49,288 nucleotides of DNA from JAHEME01 sp034435035. Its GTDB lineage: Bacteria; Chloroflexota; Anaerolineae; Aggregatilineales; UBA3940. Within the stretch, counting starts at the first letter, position 1, and each line of letters opens with the position of its first letter. Location of the stretch: positions 1 through 49,288 of the forward strand of contig DAOTXW010000026.1 in the NCBI GenBank assembly GCA_034435035.1. The letters run 5' to 3'. The position numbers and the translations under genes are program-made. The notes below the pieces were generated by a model, which had not been told where the DNA came from, made no database searches, and saw only the letters and a program-made list of their open reading frames with translations. Positions 1-7,154 of this stretch are shown one piece after another.

Positions 1-1
1 G

Positions 2-352
2 CTGCTGGCCGCGCTGTGTGATGCGGTGGACATGGTGCGCGGGCACGCCGCCGCCGCCCTCGGCGAGCTGGGCGACCGGCGGGCGACCGGCCCGCTGCTG
101 CGCCTGCTGCGCGATCCCGATACATGGCTGCGCTGGGCCGCCGCTGACGCGCTGGGCCGGCTGGGGGATCCCGCGGCTGCGCTGCCGCTGGTCGAGGCAT
201 GGCTGGAAGCCGACCACGCCCTGCTGCTGGACGCCTGCGGCGAGGCCATCCGGCGGCTCGGCGAGCCGGGCCGGGCGGCCCTGCAGGCCGCGCTGGACGA
301 CCCCCGCGAAGAGATCCGGCGGGCTGTGGGGCATCTGCTGGAGCGCCGCTAG
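2..352 (+). CDS. HEAT-repeat (PBS-lyase-like) protein, 5' end outside window
   Basis: The frame is open from the first bases and ends at 352, so the N-terminus is missing. The visible 116 residues are tandem helical repeats of about 30 residues with the HEAT/PBS-lyase pattern (GHAAAALGELGD, RWAAADALGRLGDP, RRAVGHLLERR). Such repeats form alpha-solenoids used for protein binding. In bacteria they occur in phycobilisome-lyase relatives and in many adaptor proteins with no enzymatic role. No catalytic domain is visible in this part, so only a scaffold or interaction role can be inferred. The next gene is convergent and ends 27 bp away. Confidence 0.75.
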   Translation: MLAALCDAVDMVRGHAAAALGELGDRRATGPLLRLLRDPDTWLRWAAADALGRLGDPAAALPLVEAWLEADHALLLDACGEAIRRLGEPGRAALQAALDDPREEIRRAVGHLLERR

Positions 353-379
353 CCGGCCCGCATCCGGCCCGCTGCCGCC

Positions 380-1060
380 TCAGCCCTCGAGGCGATCCGC
401 GATCTCCCAGGCGTGATCGAGCAGGTGCCAGGCGGATCGGCGGATAAACACACGAGCGCTCCAGCGCTGCCCGCCGCGCGGGCCGATCGCCGGGATCTCG
501 CCGCGGATCGAGGCGGCCAGGGCCGCATCCGTCGCCGCGAAGACCTCCGCCAGCTGAGAGCGCGCTTCCGCGGAACGATCCGGGGCGTGCTTCCAGCCCA
601 GGCTGGCCAGGTAAGCCTGCTCCGCCTCCAGGACGTGCACCAGCATGCGATCCCGGTCGCGCCCGCCGCCGCGCGGGCCGGTCCGCAGCGTGCGGCCCTC
701 CGCGGCCTGCAGCGCCTGCAGGAAGGCGGTGCGGCAGGCCCCCAGGATGGACAGCAGCCGCGCCAGCTCCTCAGCATCGAGCGGACGGCGATCGGCAGCG
801 GGGATTGCCTCCGGTGCGCCGAAGGCGGTCGCGCTGCCGCCGGGTAGACGCTCCTGCACGGTGAAGGCTTCGAGCCCGATCGGCGGCTGAAAGGAGATGC
901 CGGCGGCAGACAGGACAGATGCGTAGCGCGGCGCGCACGCCAGCAGGGCCGCCAGCGCGGCGTCTTCATCGCGCCCGGCCCGCGTCCAGCCCGGCCAGTC
1001 GAGCGCGCCGGCAAAAGTCCGCCGGGGGACCGATTCCACATACAGCGCGAGGGTGTTCAT
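380..1060 (-). CDS. Conserved hypothetical protein, possibly DinB-like helical fold
   Basis: 226 residues, starting MNTLALYVESVP. I chose the ATG at 1060 because GGCGGGGGC lies just upstream. An alternative ATG at 1075 overlaps the upstream stop (TGATG) but has no ribosome-binding site. The C-terminal half is helical with spaced His residues (MLVHVLEAEQAYLASLGW and later SAWHLLDHAWEIADR). This resembles the DinB/YfiT metal-binding four-helix bundle, in which three His bind a metal. The family assignment is tentative and the function unknown. It lies directly downstream of, and is probably co-transcribed with, the gene ending at 1075. Confidence 0.6.
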   Translation of the reverse strand: MNTLALYVESVPRRTFAGALDWPGWTRAGRDEDAALAALLACAPRYASVLSAAGISFQPPIGLEAFTVQERLPGGSATAFGAPEAIPAADRRPLDAEELARLLSILGACRTAFLQALQAAEGRTLRTGPRGGGRDRDRMLVHVLEAEQAYLASLGWKHAPDRSAEARSQLAEVFAATDAALAASIRGEIPAIGPRGGQRWSARVFIRRSAWHLLDHAWEIADRLEG

Positions 1061-1074
1061 GGCTGCCCCCGCCA

Positions 1075-1575
1075 TCACAGCCGTGACGCTGGCTGATATC
1101 CGCGCACGACCGCCGGAATCCGGGCCAGTTCCTCCATGAAGATGCGGCGATCCGCCTCCCCGGCGATGGCCTCGCCGTGCTGCCGGGCCGCCGCGTAATG
1201 CCGGGCATGGCGGTCGGCATCGCCAAGTACAGCCGCCGCGAAGGCCACCTCCGCATGGGCAAAGGCGAGGTCCCAGTCCTCGCCCTCCCCCGCTTCAAAG
1301 AGGGCCAGGCAGCGCAGGGCGTAGGCCAGGGCCAGTTCGCCCCTGCCCAACAGCGCATGCGCATGGGCCAGCGTCAGGTCGGCGCGGGCGAAGTTCACCG
1401 GACGGCCCACCTTCAGCCAGTGGTAGGCGGCTGCGTGAGCTGCGTGCAGCATCTCCAGATCTTCATCGGGGGTGCGGACTTCGCGGGCGATCAGATCCCA
1501 GGCCCGGTTGTTGCACTCGACGCCAAACCAGCGCTCCCAGCGATCGATCTCGCCCTGCGGGGGTCTATCAGCCAC
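1075..1575 (-). CDS. Conserved hypothetical helical protein
   Basis: 166 residues from a GTG start at 1575, preceded by GAGGAGG at good spacing. The protein is almost entirely alpha-helical and rich in Ala, His and Trp. Repeating segments such as ADLTLAHAHALLGRGELALAYA and HAEVAFAAAVLGDADRHARHY look like degenerate TPR-type helical hairpins. No signal peptide or membrane segment is present. The gene heads a two-gene unit with the following minus-strand gene. I recognise no specific family; similar small TPR-like proteins occur widely in Chloroflexota and Actinobacteria, but that is recollection rather than evidence from this window. Confidence 0.55.
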   Translation of the reverse strand: MADRPPQGEIDRWERWFGVECNNRAWDLIAREVRTPDEDLEMLHAAHAAAYHWLKVGRPVNFARADLTLAHAHALLGRGELALAYALRCLALFEAGEGEDWDLAFAHAEVAFAAAVLGDADRHARHYAAARQHGEAIAGEADRRIFMEELARIPAVVRGYQPASRL

Positions 1576-1736
1576 GGCTTGCCTCCTCGAATAGCGGGGC
1601 GCTCAGGCTGCTGATCGTAGACCCGTCCATGCCGGCGGGCAAATGCGATCGTGCCCGCTGCGGGGTTTGTATCCCCGCGGCGACCGGGTAGAATAGAGGC
1701 CACAAGCCACTGCCCCGGGGGAGGACAGCAGCCGAT

Positions 1737-2123
1737 ATGACAAAGACCTTTGACGAGATGATGAAAGTGCTGGAAGAAAAGGGCGCTATCTCCGAAGAGG
1801 ACGGCAAGAAGCTCATCGAAGCGCACGGCCCGCTGACGGATGACGAGAAGAAGGATCTGGCCGCTGCCATCAAGATGAAGCGCGCGCTGAGCAAACCCGC
1901 TGCCGGCGTAGCGGAAGGCGAGAAGCAGGACGACAAACCGGACAGCAAGCCAGCGGAAGGCGAGAAGCAGGACGAGAAGCCCGCCGCCGCCCCGGCGGCG
2001 CCTGCCGAAGAAGTCAGCATGGACGACTATCTGCAGGCGTTGAGCGTGCTGGACTCGGAAGCAGCCACTAAAGAGGACAAAGAAAAAGCCGAGAAGATCA
2101 AGGCGAAGTTCGAAAGCCAGTAG
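1737..2123 (+). CDS. Small, highly charged hypothetical protein
   Basis: 128 residues with GGGGGAGGA upstream. The N-terminal 45 residues form a Lys/Glu-rich helical segment (FDEMMKVLEEKGAISEEDGKKLIE). A low-complexity linker follows, with three related GEKQD/KPA units rich in Lys, Glu, Pro and Ala, and then a short helical C-terminus. It lacks a signal peptide and membrane segment, so a cytosolic location is likely. A TAGAAT hexamer at 1689-1694 could serve as the -10 box. Codon use matches the neighbours except for the Lys-rich linker. The function is unknown; the layout suggests two small helical domains on a flexible tether. Confidence 0.6.
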   Translation: MTKTFDEMMKVLEEKGAISEEDGKKLIEAHGPLTDDEKKDLAAAIKMKRALSKPAAGVAEGEKQDDKPDSKPAEGEKQDEKPAAAPAAPAEEVSMDDYLQALSVLDSEAATKEDKEKAEKIKAKFESQ

Positions 2124-2138
2124 CGGCGCCGCCGCCTG

Positions 2139-2175
2139 AACCACAGACCCCACCGGATTGGCAGGGTCTGCGGTT
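2139..2175. terminator. Bidirectional hairpin between convergent genes
   Basis: An inverted repeat with arms AACCACAGACCC and GGGTCTGCGGTT (one mismatch) and a 13-nt loop sits between two convergent genes ending at 2123 and 2196. It carries only a short T-run on the plus strand. Position and symmetry support termination in both directions. Confidence 0.6.
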
Positions 2176-2195
2176 TGTGTCAGGCATGCAGGGAT

Positions 2196-2441
2196 CTAGC
2201 CGAGGGAAGCCCCGCCGTCCCCGCTGCTGGCGGCGGGCGGAACGCCGGCCGCGCTGGTGTCTTCGGGCATCACAACCCACAGGATGATGTACAACAGGAT
2301 GCCGGGGCCACCCAGCAAGGCCAGGACTACAAAGGCAATCCGCACCAGCACCGCATCGACCTCCAGATACTGCGCGAGGCCGCCGCACACACCTGCGACC
2401 ATCTTGTCCGTCGTTGAACGCATCAGCTTCTTGTCCGTCAT
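2196..2441 (-). CDS. PspC-domain membrane protein
   Basis: 81 residues, with AAGGAG nine bases before the ATG at 2441. The N-terminal half carries the PspC signature (LMRSTTDKMVAGVCGGLAQYLEVD). One long hydrophobic segment follows (VRIAFVVLALLGGPGILLYIILWVVMP), then a Gly/Ser/Ala tail. PspC-domain proteins are small inner-membrane proteins. In Proteobacteria PspC senses envelope stress with PspB, while in Gram-positives the domain occurs in many two-component and stress proteins. No pspA or pspF is present here, so only a membrane or envelope-stress role can be suggested. It is divergent from the kinase gene at 2619. Confidence 0.88.
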   Translation of the reverse strand: MTDKKLMRSTTDKMVAGVCGGLAQYLEVDAVLVRIAFVVLALLGGPGILLYIILWVVMPEDTSAAGVPPAASSGDGGASLG

Positions 2442-2579
2442 GGCTGCAATCTCCTTAAAATGATCCCTCACAGGTTGCCGGTGCCGCCACCGTTCGCATC
2501 CTAGTACGCAAAACCCCGAACAGAAGTTGCCGTTGCGGATCAACTGGCGCCGGGATGGCTGGCTCATGGGCCGGGGGTA

Positions 2580-2588
2580 TGCTATAAA
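2580..2588 (+). promoter_or_regulatory. Extended -10 promoter element for the kinase gene
   Basis: TG-C-TATAAA forms an extended -10 box 31 bp before the GTG start at 2619. No good -35 hexamer lies 16-18 bp upstream, which is common for extended -10 promoters. The same TATGCTAT pattern precedes the genes at 15774 and 20803. Confidence 0.4.
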
Positions 2589-2618
2589 AGAGTCAGCAGG
2601 CACTGACCAGAGGATGCC

Positions 2619-3857
2619 GTGAGCGGCGATCAAACGCGATGGAGACTCGGCCAGTATGAACTGGGCGAGCAGATTGGTCAGGGCGGGATGGCGGTCGTGT
2701 ACCGTGCCCGCCAGCCGCGCATTGAGCGCGACGTGGCGATCAAACTGATCGCGCCGGCTTACGCCCGCCGCCGTGAACTGGTCGCCCACTTTGAGGCCGA
2801 GGCGCGGGCGGTGGCTCGCCTGCAGCACCCGCATATCCTGCCCGTGCTCGATGTGGGGATGGAAGGCGAGCAGCCCTATATGGTGATGGCCTATCTGCCC
2901 GGCGGTTCCCTGACGGCCCGGATCCGGGCGGCGGCAGGCGGCCTGCCCCTGCCGGACGTGGTGCGCGTCGCGACTCATATCGGGGCAGCGCTGGACTATG
3001 CCCATGAGCAGGGCATCATCCACCGCGATGTGAAGCCGGGCAACATCCTGCTGGATGCACATGGCAACGCCTATCTGGCTGATTTCGGCGTCGCGCAGCT
3101 GGCCGGGACCGCTCCACCGCCCGGCGCGAACCAGGCCCCCGGGACGTATGCCTACATGGCTCCGGAAGTGGCGTCACTCCAGCCCGCCGTGCCCGCCAGC
3201 GACATCTACTCGCTGGCCGTGGTGGTGTTCGAGATGCTCACCGGGGCGCGTCCGTTTGAGGCAAGCAATCCGGTGGCTGTGCTGGCCGCCCATGCCGAGC
3301 GCCGCATCCCGGATATCCTGCGCCTGCGCCCGGGCCTGTCACCCGGGGTGCGGGTGGTGCTGGAGCAGGCGCTGTCCGCCGATCCTCAGGCGCGGCCGGC
3401 GCACGCATCGTCGCTGGCGCTGGCGCTGAGTCATGCCGCCCACGCCAGCGATCCGCAGGCGATCGGCGGGGCATCCGTGCTGGCAGGGCCGGCGCCGCCT
3501 CCAGCCGGGCCGCTCACCGGACCCCGCCCCGGCGACCCGTCCACGCCGCCGCCCTCATTGGATCTGCTGCCAGCCGGGTCGCTGTTCGCCGCGCCGCCTC
3601 CCCGGCCGACCAGCAATACGCCGACTCAGCTGGCCCTGAGCACCAGCCCGGCGCTGCCGCTGCAGGAGGGAGGGGCGATCGGGCAAGGGCCGGCATCCCG
3701 ACCCCGCCGCGCCCCGGACCTGCCGGGCGCAGAGGAACAGCGCCGCGCGGGCCGGGCGATGCTGGTGGTCTGGGCGATCGGGCTGGCGGCGCTGATCGGG
3801 CTGATCATCGGTTTCCTGATGCTGATGGTGAATGGAGCGGGCGCTCCCGGCGGGTAA
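2619..3857 (+). CDS. Membrane-anchored eukaryotic-like Ser/Thr protein kinase
   Basis: 412 residues from a GTG start. Residues about 13-270 are a Hanks-type kinase domain with all key motifs: glycine loop GQGGMAVVYRA, VAIK lysine, HRDVKPGN catalytic loop, ADFG metal-binding motif and APE (YMAPEVASL). A Pro/Ala-rich linker of roughly 90 residues follows, and then one transmembrane helix near the C-terminus (MLVVWAIGLAALIGLIIGF). The short external tail lacks PASTA or other sensor domains. The kinase therefore faces the cytosol and is held by a C-terminal anchor. These enzymes phosphorylate Ser/Thr on division, envelope or metabolic proteins; no substrate can be deduced here. A small membrane protein follows 27 bp downstream in the same direction. 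Confidence 0.95.
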   Translation: MSGDQTRWRLGQYELGEQIGQGGMAVVYRARQPRIERDVAIKLIAPAYARRRELVAHFEAEARAVARLQHPHILPVLDVGMEGEQPYMVMAYLPGGSLTARIRAAAGGLPLPDVVRVATHIGAALDYAHEQGIIHRDVKPGNILLDAHGNAYLADFGVAQLAGTAPPPGANQAPGTYAYMAPEVASLQPAVPASDIYSLAVVVFEMLTGARPFEASNPVAVLAAHAERRIPDILRLRPGLSPGVRVVLEQALSADPQARPAHASSLALALSHAAHASDPQAIGGASVLAGPAPPPAGPLTGPRPGDPSTPPPSLDLLPAGSLFAAPPPRPTSNTPTQLALSTSPALPLQEGGAIGQGPASRPRRAPDLPGAEEQRRAGRAMLVVWAIGLAALIGLIIGFLMLMVNGAGAPGG

Positions 3858-3884
3858 GGCCGGGCAGCGCAAAGGAGAATCGGC

Positions 3885-4088
3885 ATGACCCGCAGACCGC
3901 TGTCTGGCCGGGCCGGGATCGCCGCGATGGTGGTGGGGATCGTGCTGGCGCTGGGGGCCATGCTGGCCGACCGCATCGGGCTGGGCCAGTACCCCGACGT
4001 CTTCGGCCCCGCGCAGGTGCTGGGCCTCAGTGCCGGGGCGATCCTGTTCATGCTGGGGCTGGCCGTGCGGCTGTGGGCCGATCACTGA
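3885..4088 (+). CDS. Small two-helix membrane protein
   Basis: 67 residues, with AAAGGAG before the ATG. Two hydrophobic helices (GIAAMVVGIVLALGAMLAD and LGLSAGAILFMLGLAVRLW) are joined by a short loop containing GLGQYPDVFGPAQ. It follows the kinase gene by 27 bp and probably belongs to the same transcript. It has no recognisable domain. An accessory or partner role for the membrane-anchored kinase is possible but is only inferred from co-location. Confidence 0.65.
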   Translation: MTRRPLSGRAGIAAMVVGIVLALGAMLADRIGLGQYPDVFGPAQVLGLSAGAILFMLGLAVRLWADH

Positions 4089-4169
4089 ATCGGCCTGTGC
4101 GCCCCCGCCCCGGCGCGGTATGATCGTCGTGCCCGCGCAGGGGCGCGGCTTACCCCCGGAGGCAGCCCT

Positions 4170-5591
4170 GTGAAGCATCCGATCCTGCCAGCTGTGCAGC
4201 GGCTCGCGGTACTGCTGGCTGCAGGCATTCTGAGCGGCTGCGCGAATCGTCCGCCCGCCAGTCTGCCGCCGCCGGATCGCCCCAGCTTTCTGATCATCAT
4301 CACCGATGATCAGCGCTACGACACAATGGCCTACATGCCGGAAACCCGGGCCCGCATCTTCGAGCAGGGTGCGACATTCAACCGCGGCTATGTGACCACC
4401 CCCCTGTGCTGCCCCAGCCGGTCGAGCGTCCTCACGGGGCTGTACGCGCACCATCACAATGTGCTGGTCAACCGGCATCCGCTGGCCCCGGAGACGCTGG
4501 TGGCCGGGCTGCATGCCAGCGGCTATCTGACCGGCGTGGTGGGCAAGTACCTCAACTCCTACCCCGTCTCCGATGACGACGGCCCGCTGCCGGAGTTCGA
4601 TTACTGGGTGGCGCACGGCAGCCTGGACGGCGGCGGCGACTACTTCAACACCCGCCTGAACGTGCAGGGCGAGTGGCAGACTTTCACCCGCTACCTGACC
4701 CATGTGGAGCGCGATTTCGCCCTGGAGTTCCTGGATCAGGCGGCGCAGTCCGGCCAGCCGTTCTTCCTGCTGCTGGGGCTGCATGCCCCCCATACGCCGA
4801 CTCAGCCCGCGCCCGGCGACGAGGCGCTCTACGCCGATCTCGAGCCGTTCCGCCCGCCGAACTTCAACGAGGGCAACCTGACCGACAAGCCCCGCTGGAT
4901 CCAGCAGGAGGGCCGACTGCCGCCCTACCAGGTGGAAGAAAACGACATCTGGCGGCTGGATCAGCTGCGCACGCTGAAATCCGCCGATGAGGCCGTCGCG
5001 GCGTTGATGGACCGGCTGGAGTCGCTGGGACGGCTGGATAACACCGTGGTGATCTTCATGTCGGACAACGGCGTACTGTGGAATGAGCACGGACAGCGCG
5101 GCAAGATTCTGCTGTACGAGCCGTCGATCCGCGTGCCGATTGGCCTGCGCTACCCGCCGCTGGTCCCGGAGCCGATCCAGGAGGATCGCTTCGTGCTGAA
5201 CATCGATCTGGCCCCGACGATCTACGAACTGGCCGGTGTTCAGCCGCCCTACCCGCTGGACGGACGATCCCTGATCCCGCTGCTGCGCGGCGAAGCCGAT
5301 GACTGGCGCGAGGATTTCGTCATCGAAAGCTGGCACCAGGGGCGCGGACTCTCCCTGCGCGGGCTGCACACGGAGCGCTATGTGTACATCGAAACCTGGT
5401 ACAGCCAGACCGATCATGACACCGAGCTGTACGATCTGCAGGCTGACCCGTACCAGCTGGAGAGTCAGCATGCCGGGCCGGCCAGCGCGGCGCTGCTGGA
5501 GGCCCTGCGCGCGCGGTTGGAGGCGCTGGCGCCGCTGGCCGACTTCCCGATCCTCGAGAAGGGCGGCGGGCGCCCCGGCATCGATGAATAG
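4170..5591 (+). CDS. Sulfatase, secreted lipoprotein
   Basis: 473 residues from a GTG start with CCGGAGG upstream. A lipoprotein signal peptide ends at the lipobox LSGC (Cys24), so the mature enzyme should be anchored on the outer face. Features of family S1 sulfatases are present: metal-binding DD in LIIITDDQRYD, and the C-x-P-S-R maturation motif (LCCPSRSSVLTG, with Cys80 the residue expected to become formylglycine). MSDNG supplies later metal ligands. The enzyme should hydrolyse sulfate esters, probably on polysaccharides. Activity normally requires conversion of the Cys by a formylglycine-generating enzyme or an anaerobic maturase, and neither is clearly encoded in this window. TATGAT at 4119-4124 may be its -10 box. 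Confidence 0.93.
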   Translation: MKHPILPAVQRLAVLLAAGILSGCANRPPASLPPPDRPSFLIIITDDQRYDTMAYMPETRARIFEQGATFNRGYVTTPLCCPSRSSVLTGLYAHHHNVLVNRHPLAPETLVAGLHASGYLTGVVGKYLNSYPVSDDDGPLPEFDYWVAHGSLDGGGDYFNTRLNVQGEWQTFTRYLTHVERDFALEFLDQAAQSGQPFFLLLGLHAPHTPTQPAPGDEALYADLEPFRPPNFNEGNLTDKPRWIQQEGRLPPYQVEENDIWRLDQLRTLKSADEAVAALMDRLESLGRLDNTVVIFMSDNGVLWNEHGQRGKILLYEPSIRVPIGLRYPPLVPEPIQEDRFVLNIDLAPTIYELAGVQPPYPLDGRSLIPLLRGEADDWREDFVIESWHQGRGLSLRGLHTERYVYIETWYSQTDHDTELYDLQADPYQLESQHAGPASAALLEALRARLEALAPLADFPILEKGGGRPGIDE

Positions 5592-5660
5592 CCAGCGCAG
5601 CACGCTAAAAGCGTCTATAATGCAGCCTGTGGTGCCATCAATGGAGCCTGCTGCCCTGCT

Positions 5661-7085
5661 ATGGAACGCCTGATCCCCCGCCCACCCCGCCGCCGCGGCG
5701 TGTCCGCCCGAATACGCCGGCTGGCGGCTGCCGCCTGGCTGATCGCCTCGGTCGCTGTGCCGGTGGCCGGGCTGGCTGCGATCTCCACCGGGGCGGTACT
5801 GCTGCCACCCGAATCGGCCTTCACCTACACCGTCGAGGCCGGCGATACGCTCAGCGCGATCGCCCGCCGCTATGGCGTGACGGTCGAGGAGATCATGTCG
5901 GCCAATGGGCTGACCGATCCGAACCGCATCTACGTAGGCGATCAGCTGGTGATCCCCCGGCTGGATGACTCCGGGCAGACGATCCATACCGTCCAGGCCG
6001 GCGAATCGCTGAGCATAATCGCCCGCCGCTACGGTGTGACGGTCGAGGCGCTGGCGGCGGCCAACGGCCTGTCCAGCCCGGACAGCCTCAGCGCCGGCCA
6101 GCGGCTGATCGTCCCCGGCGGATCGGCGGCGGCGGCCGATCCCGGCCTGACGTACACGCTGCAGCGCGGCGAGTCTCTGTACCGGGTGAGCCTGATCTTC
6201 GGCGTGACAGTGGACGATCTGCTGGCGGCTAACAGCCTGGCCAGCCCCAACGCCATCTATCCCGGCCTGACGCTGCGCATCCCGCTGGCCGCCGGGCAAT
6301 CGGCAGCTGGCGCACGGACGCATACGGTGGCCCCCGGCGATACGCTGGCGGCCATCGCCGTGCAGTACGGCGTGACGGTGGACGGCATCGTGGCGGCTAA
6401 CGGCCTGACCCGGGCCGACCTGATCAGCGTGGGCCAGACGCTGATCCTGCCGGAGCCGGGCCAGACAGCGCGGGCCGCCCCGGCCCGGTCGGCGGTGACT
6501 CACCGTGTGCTGGCCGGGCAGACGCTCTCGGAGATTGCGCTGCGCTACGGCGTGACGGTGCACGCGCTGGCCGTCGCCAACGGCATCGATAACCCGGCTC
6601 GCATCGCCGTCGGGCAGGTGCTGTCGATCCCCAGCGCCCAGGCCGGATCGGTCAGCGTGGAGTATGCCAGCGTCGGCGAGGGACTGTGCGAGGACGCCGA
6701 GCTGCGCGGGACGGGCACAGGCTATTTCATCCGGCCCACCAGCGGCTACGTCGTGACGCAGGAGTTCCTGGCGTGGCACCCGGGCATTGATCTGGCGCAG
6801 GATTCAGGCAACCCGGTGTATGCTTCGGACAGTGGGACAGTGATCTATGCAGGCTGGAACCCCGCGGGCTACGGTAACCTGGTAGTGCTGGATCACGGCA
6901 ATGGCTGGCGGACGTACTACGCGCACCTGAGCGTGATCCTGCCGGCCTGCGGCGACTGGGTGTCGCGGGGCAGCCAGCTGGGCGAGGTCGGCAGCACGGG
7001 CAACTCGACCGGGCCGCACCTGCACTTCGAGATGCTGCGCTACGGCATTGCCGTCAACCCATCCGGCTATATCCGGTTCCCCTGA
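5661..7085 (+). CDS. LysM-repeat M23-family peptidoglycan hydrolase
   Basis: 474 residues. A basic N-terminus and hydrophobic helix (residues about 20-48) form a signal anchor. Five LysM domains follow in tandem, each with the YTV-GDTLSAIA-YGVTV-AANGL-I-GQ-L-IP pattern; LysM binds N-acetylglucosamine chains. The C-terminal 130 residues are a peptidase M23 domain with the zinc motif HPGID (His373, Asp377) and the HLH motif at 453-455, so catalytic residues are intact. The predicted role is cleavage of peptide cross-links in the cell wall during growth or division. TATAAT at 5616-5621 is a likely -10 box, 40 bp upstream. In Chloroflexota with atypical walls the physiological substrate is uncertain. 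Confidence 0.93.
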   Translation: MERLIPRPPRRRGVSARIRRLAAAAWLIASVAVPVAGLAAISTGAVLLPPESAFTYTVEAGDTLSAIARRYGVTVEEIMSANGLTDPNRIYVGDQLVIPRLDDSGQTIHTVQAGESLSIIARRYGVTVEALAAANGLSSPDSLSAGQRLIVPGGSAAAADPGLTYTLQRGESLYRVSLIFGVTVDDLLAANSLASPNAIYPGLTLRIPLAAGQSAAGARTHTVAPGDTLAAIAVQYGVTVDGIVAANGLTRADLISVGQTLILPEPGQTARAAPARSAVTHRVLAGQTLSEIALRYGVTVHALAVANGIDNPARIAVGQVLSIPSAQAGSVSVEYASVGEGLCEDAELRGTGTGYFIRPTSGYVVTQEFLAWHPGIDLAQDSGNPVYASDSGTVIYAGWNPAGYGNLVVLDHGNGWRTYYAHLSVILPACGDWVSRGSQLGEVGSTGNSTGPHLHFEMLRYGIAVNPSGYIRFP

Positions 7086-7154
7086 CCGGTTGGAGCAAAC
7101 CCATGCCGGGCGCAGCCCGGCTCTGATCGTTGATCCCTCTGGAGGATGCAGACG

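Noticed and set aside
3555..6779. A very long minus-strand open frame over the sulfatase and LysM genes
   Set aside because: Composition is His/Arg/Gln-rich with no domain, while the plus-strand genes have catalytic motifs. It is a GC artefact.
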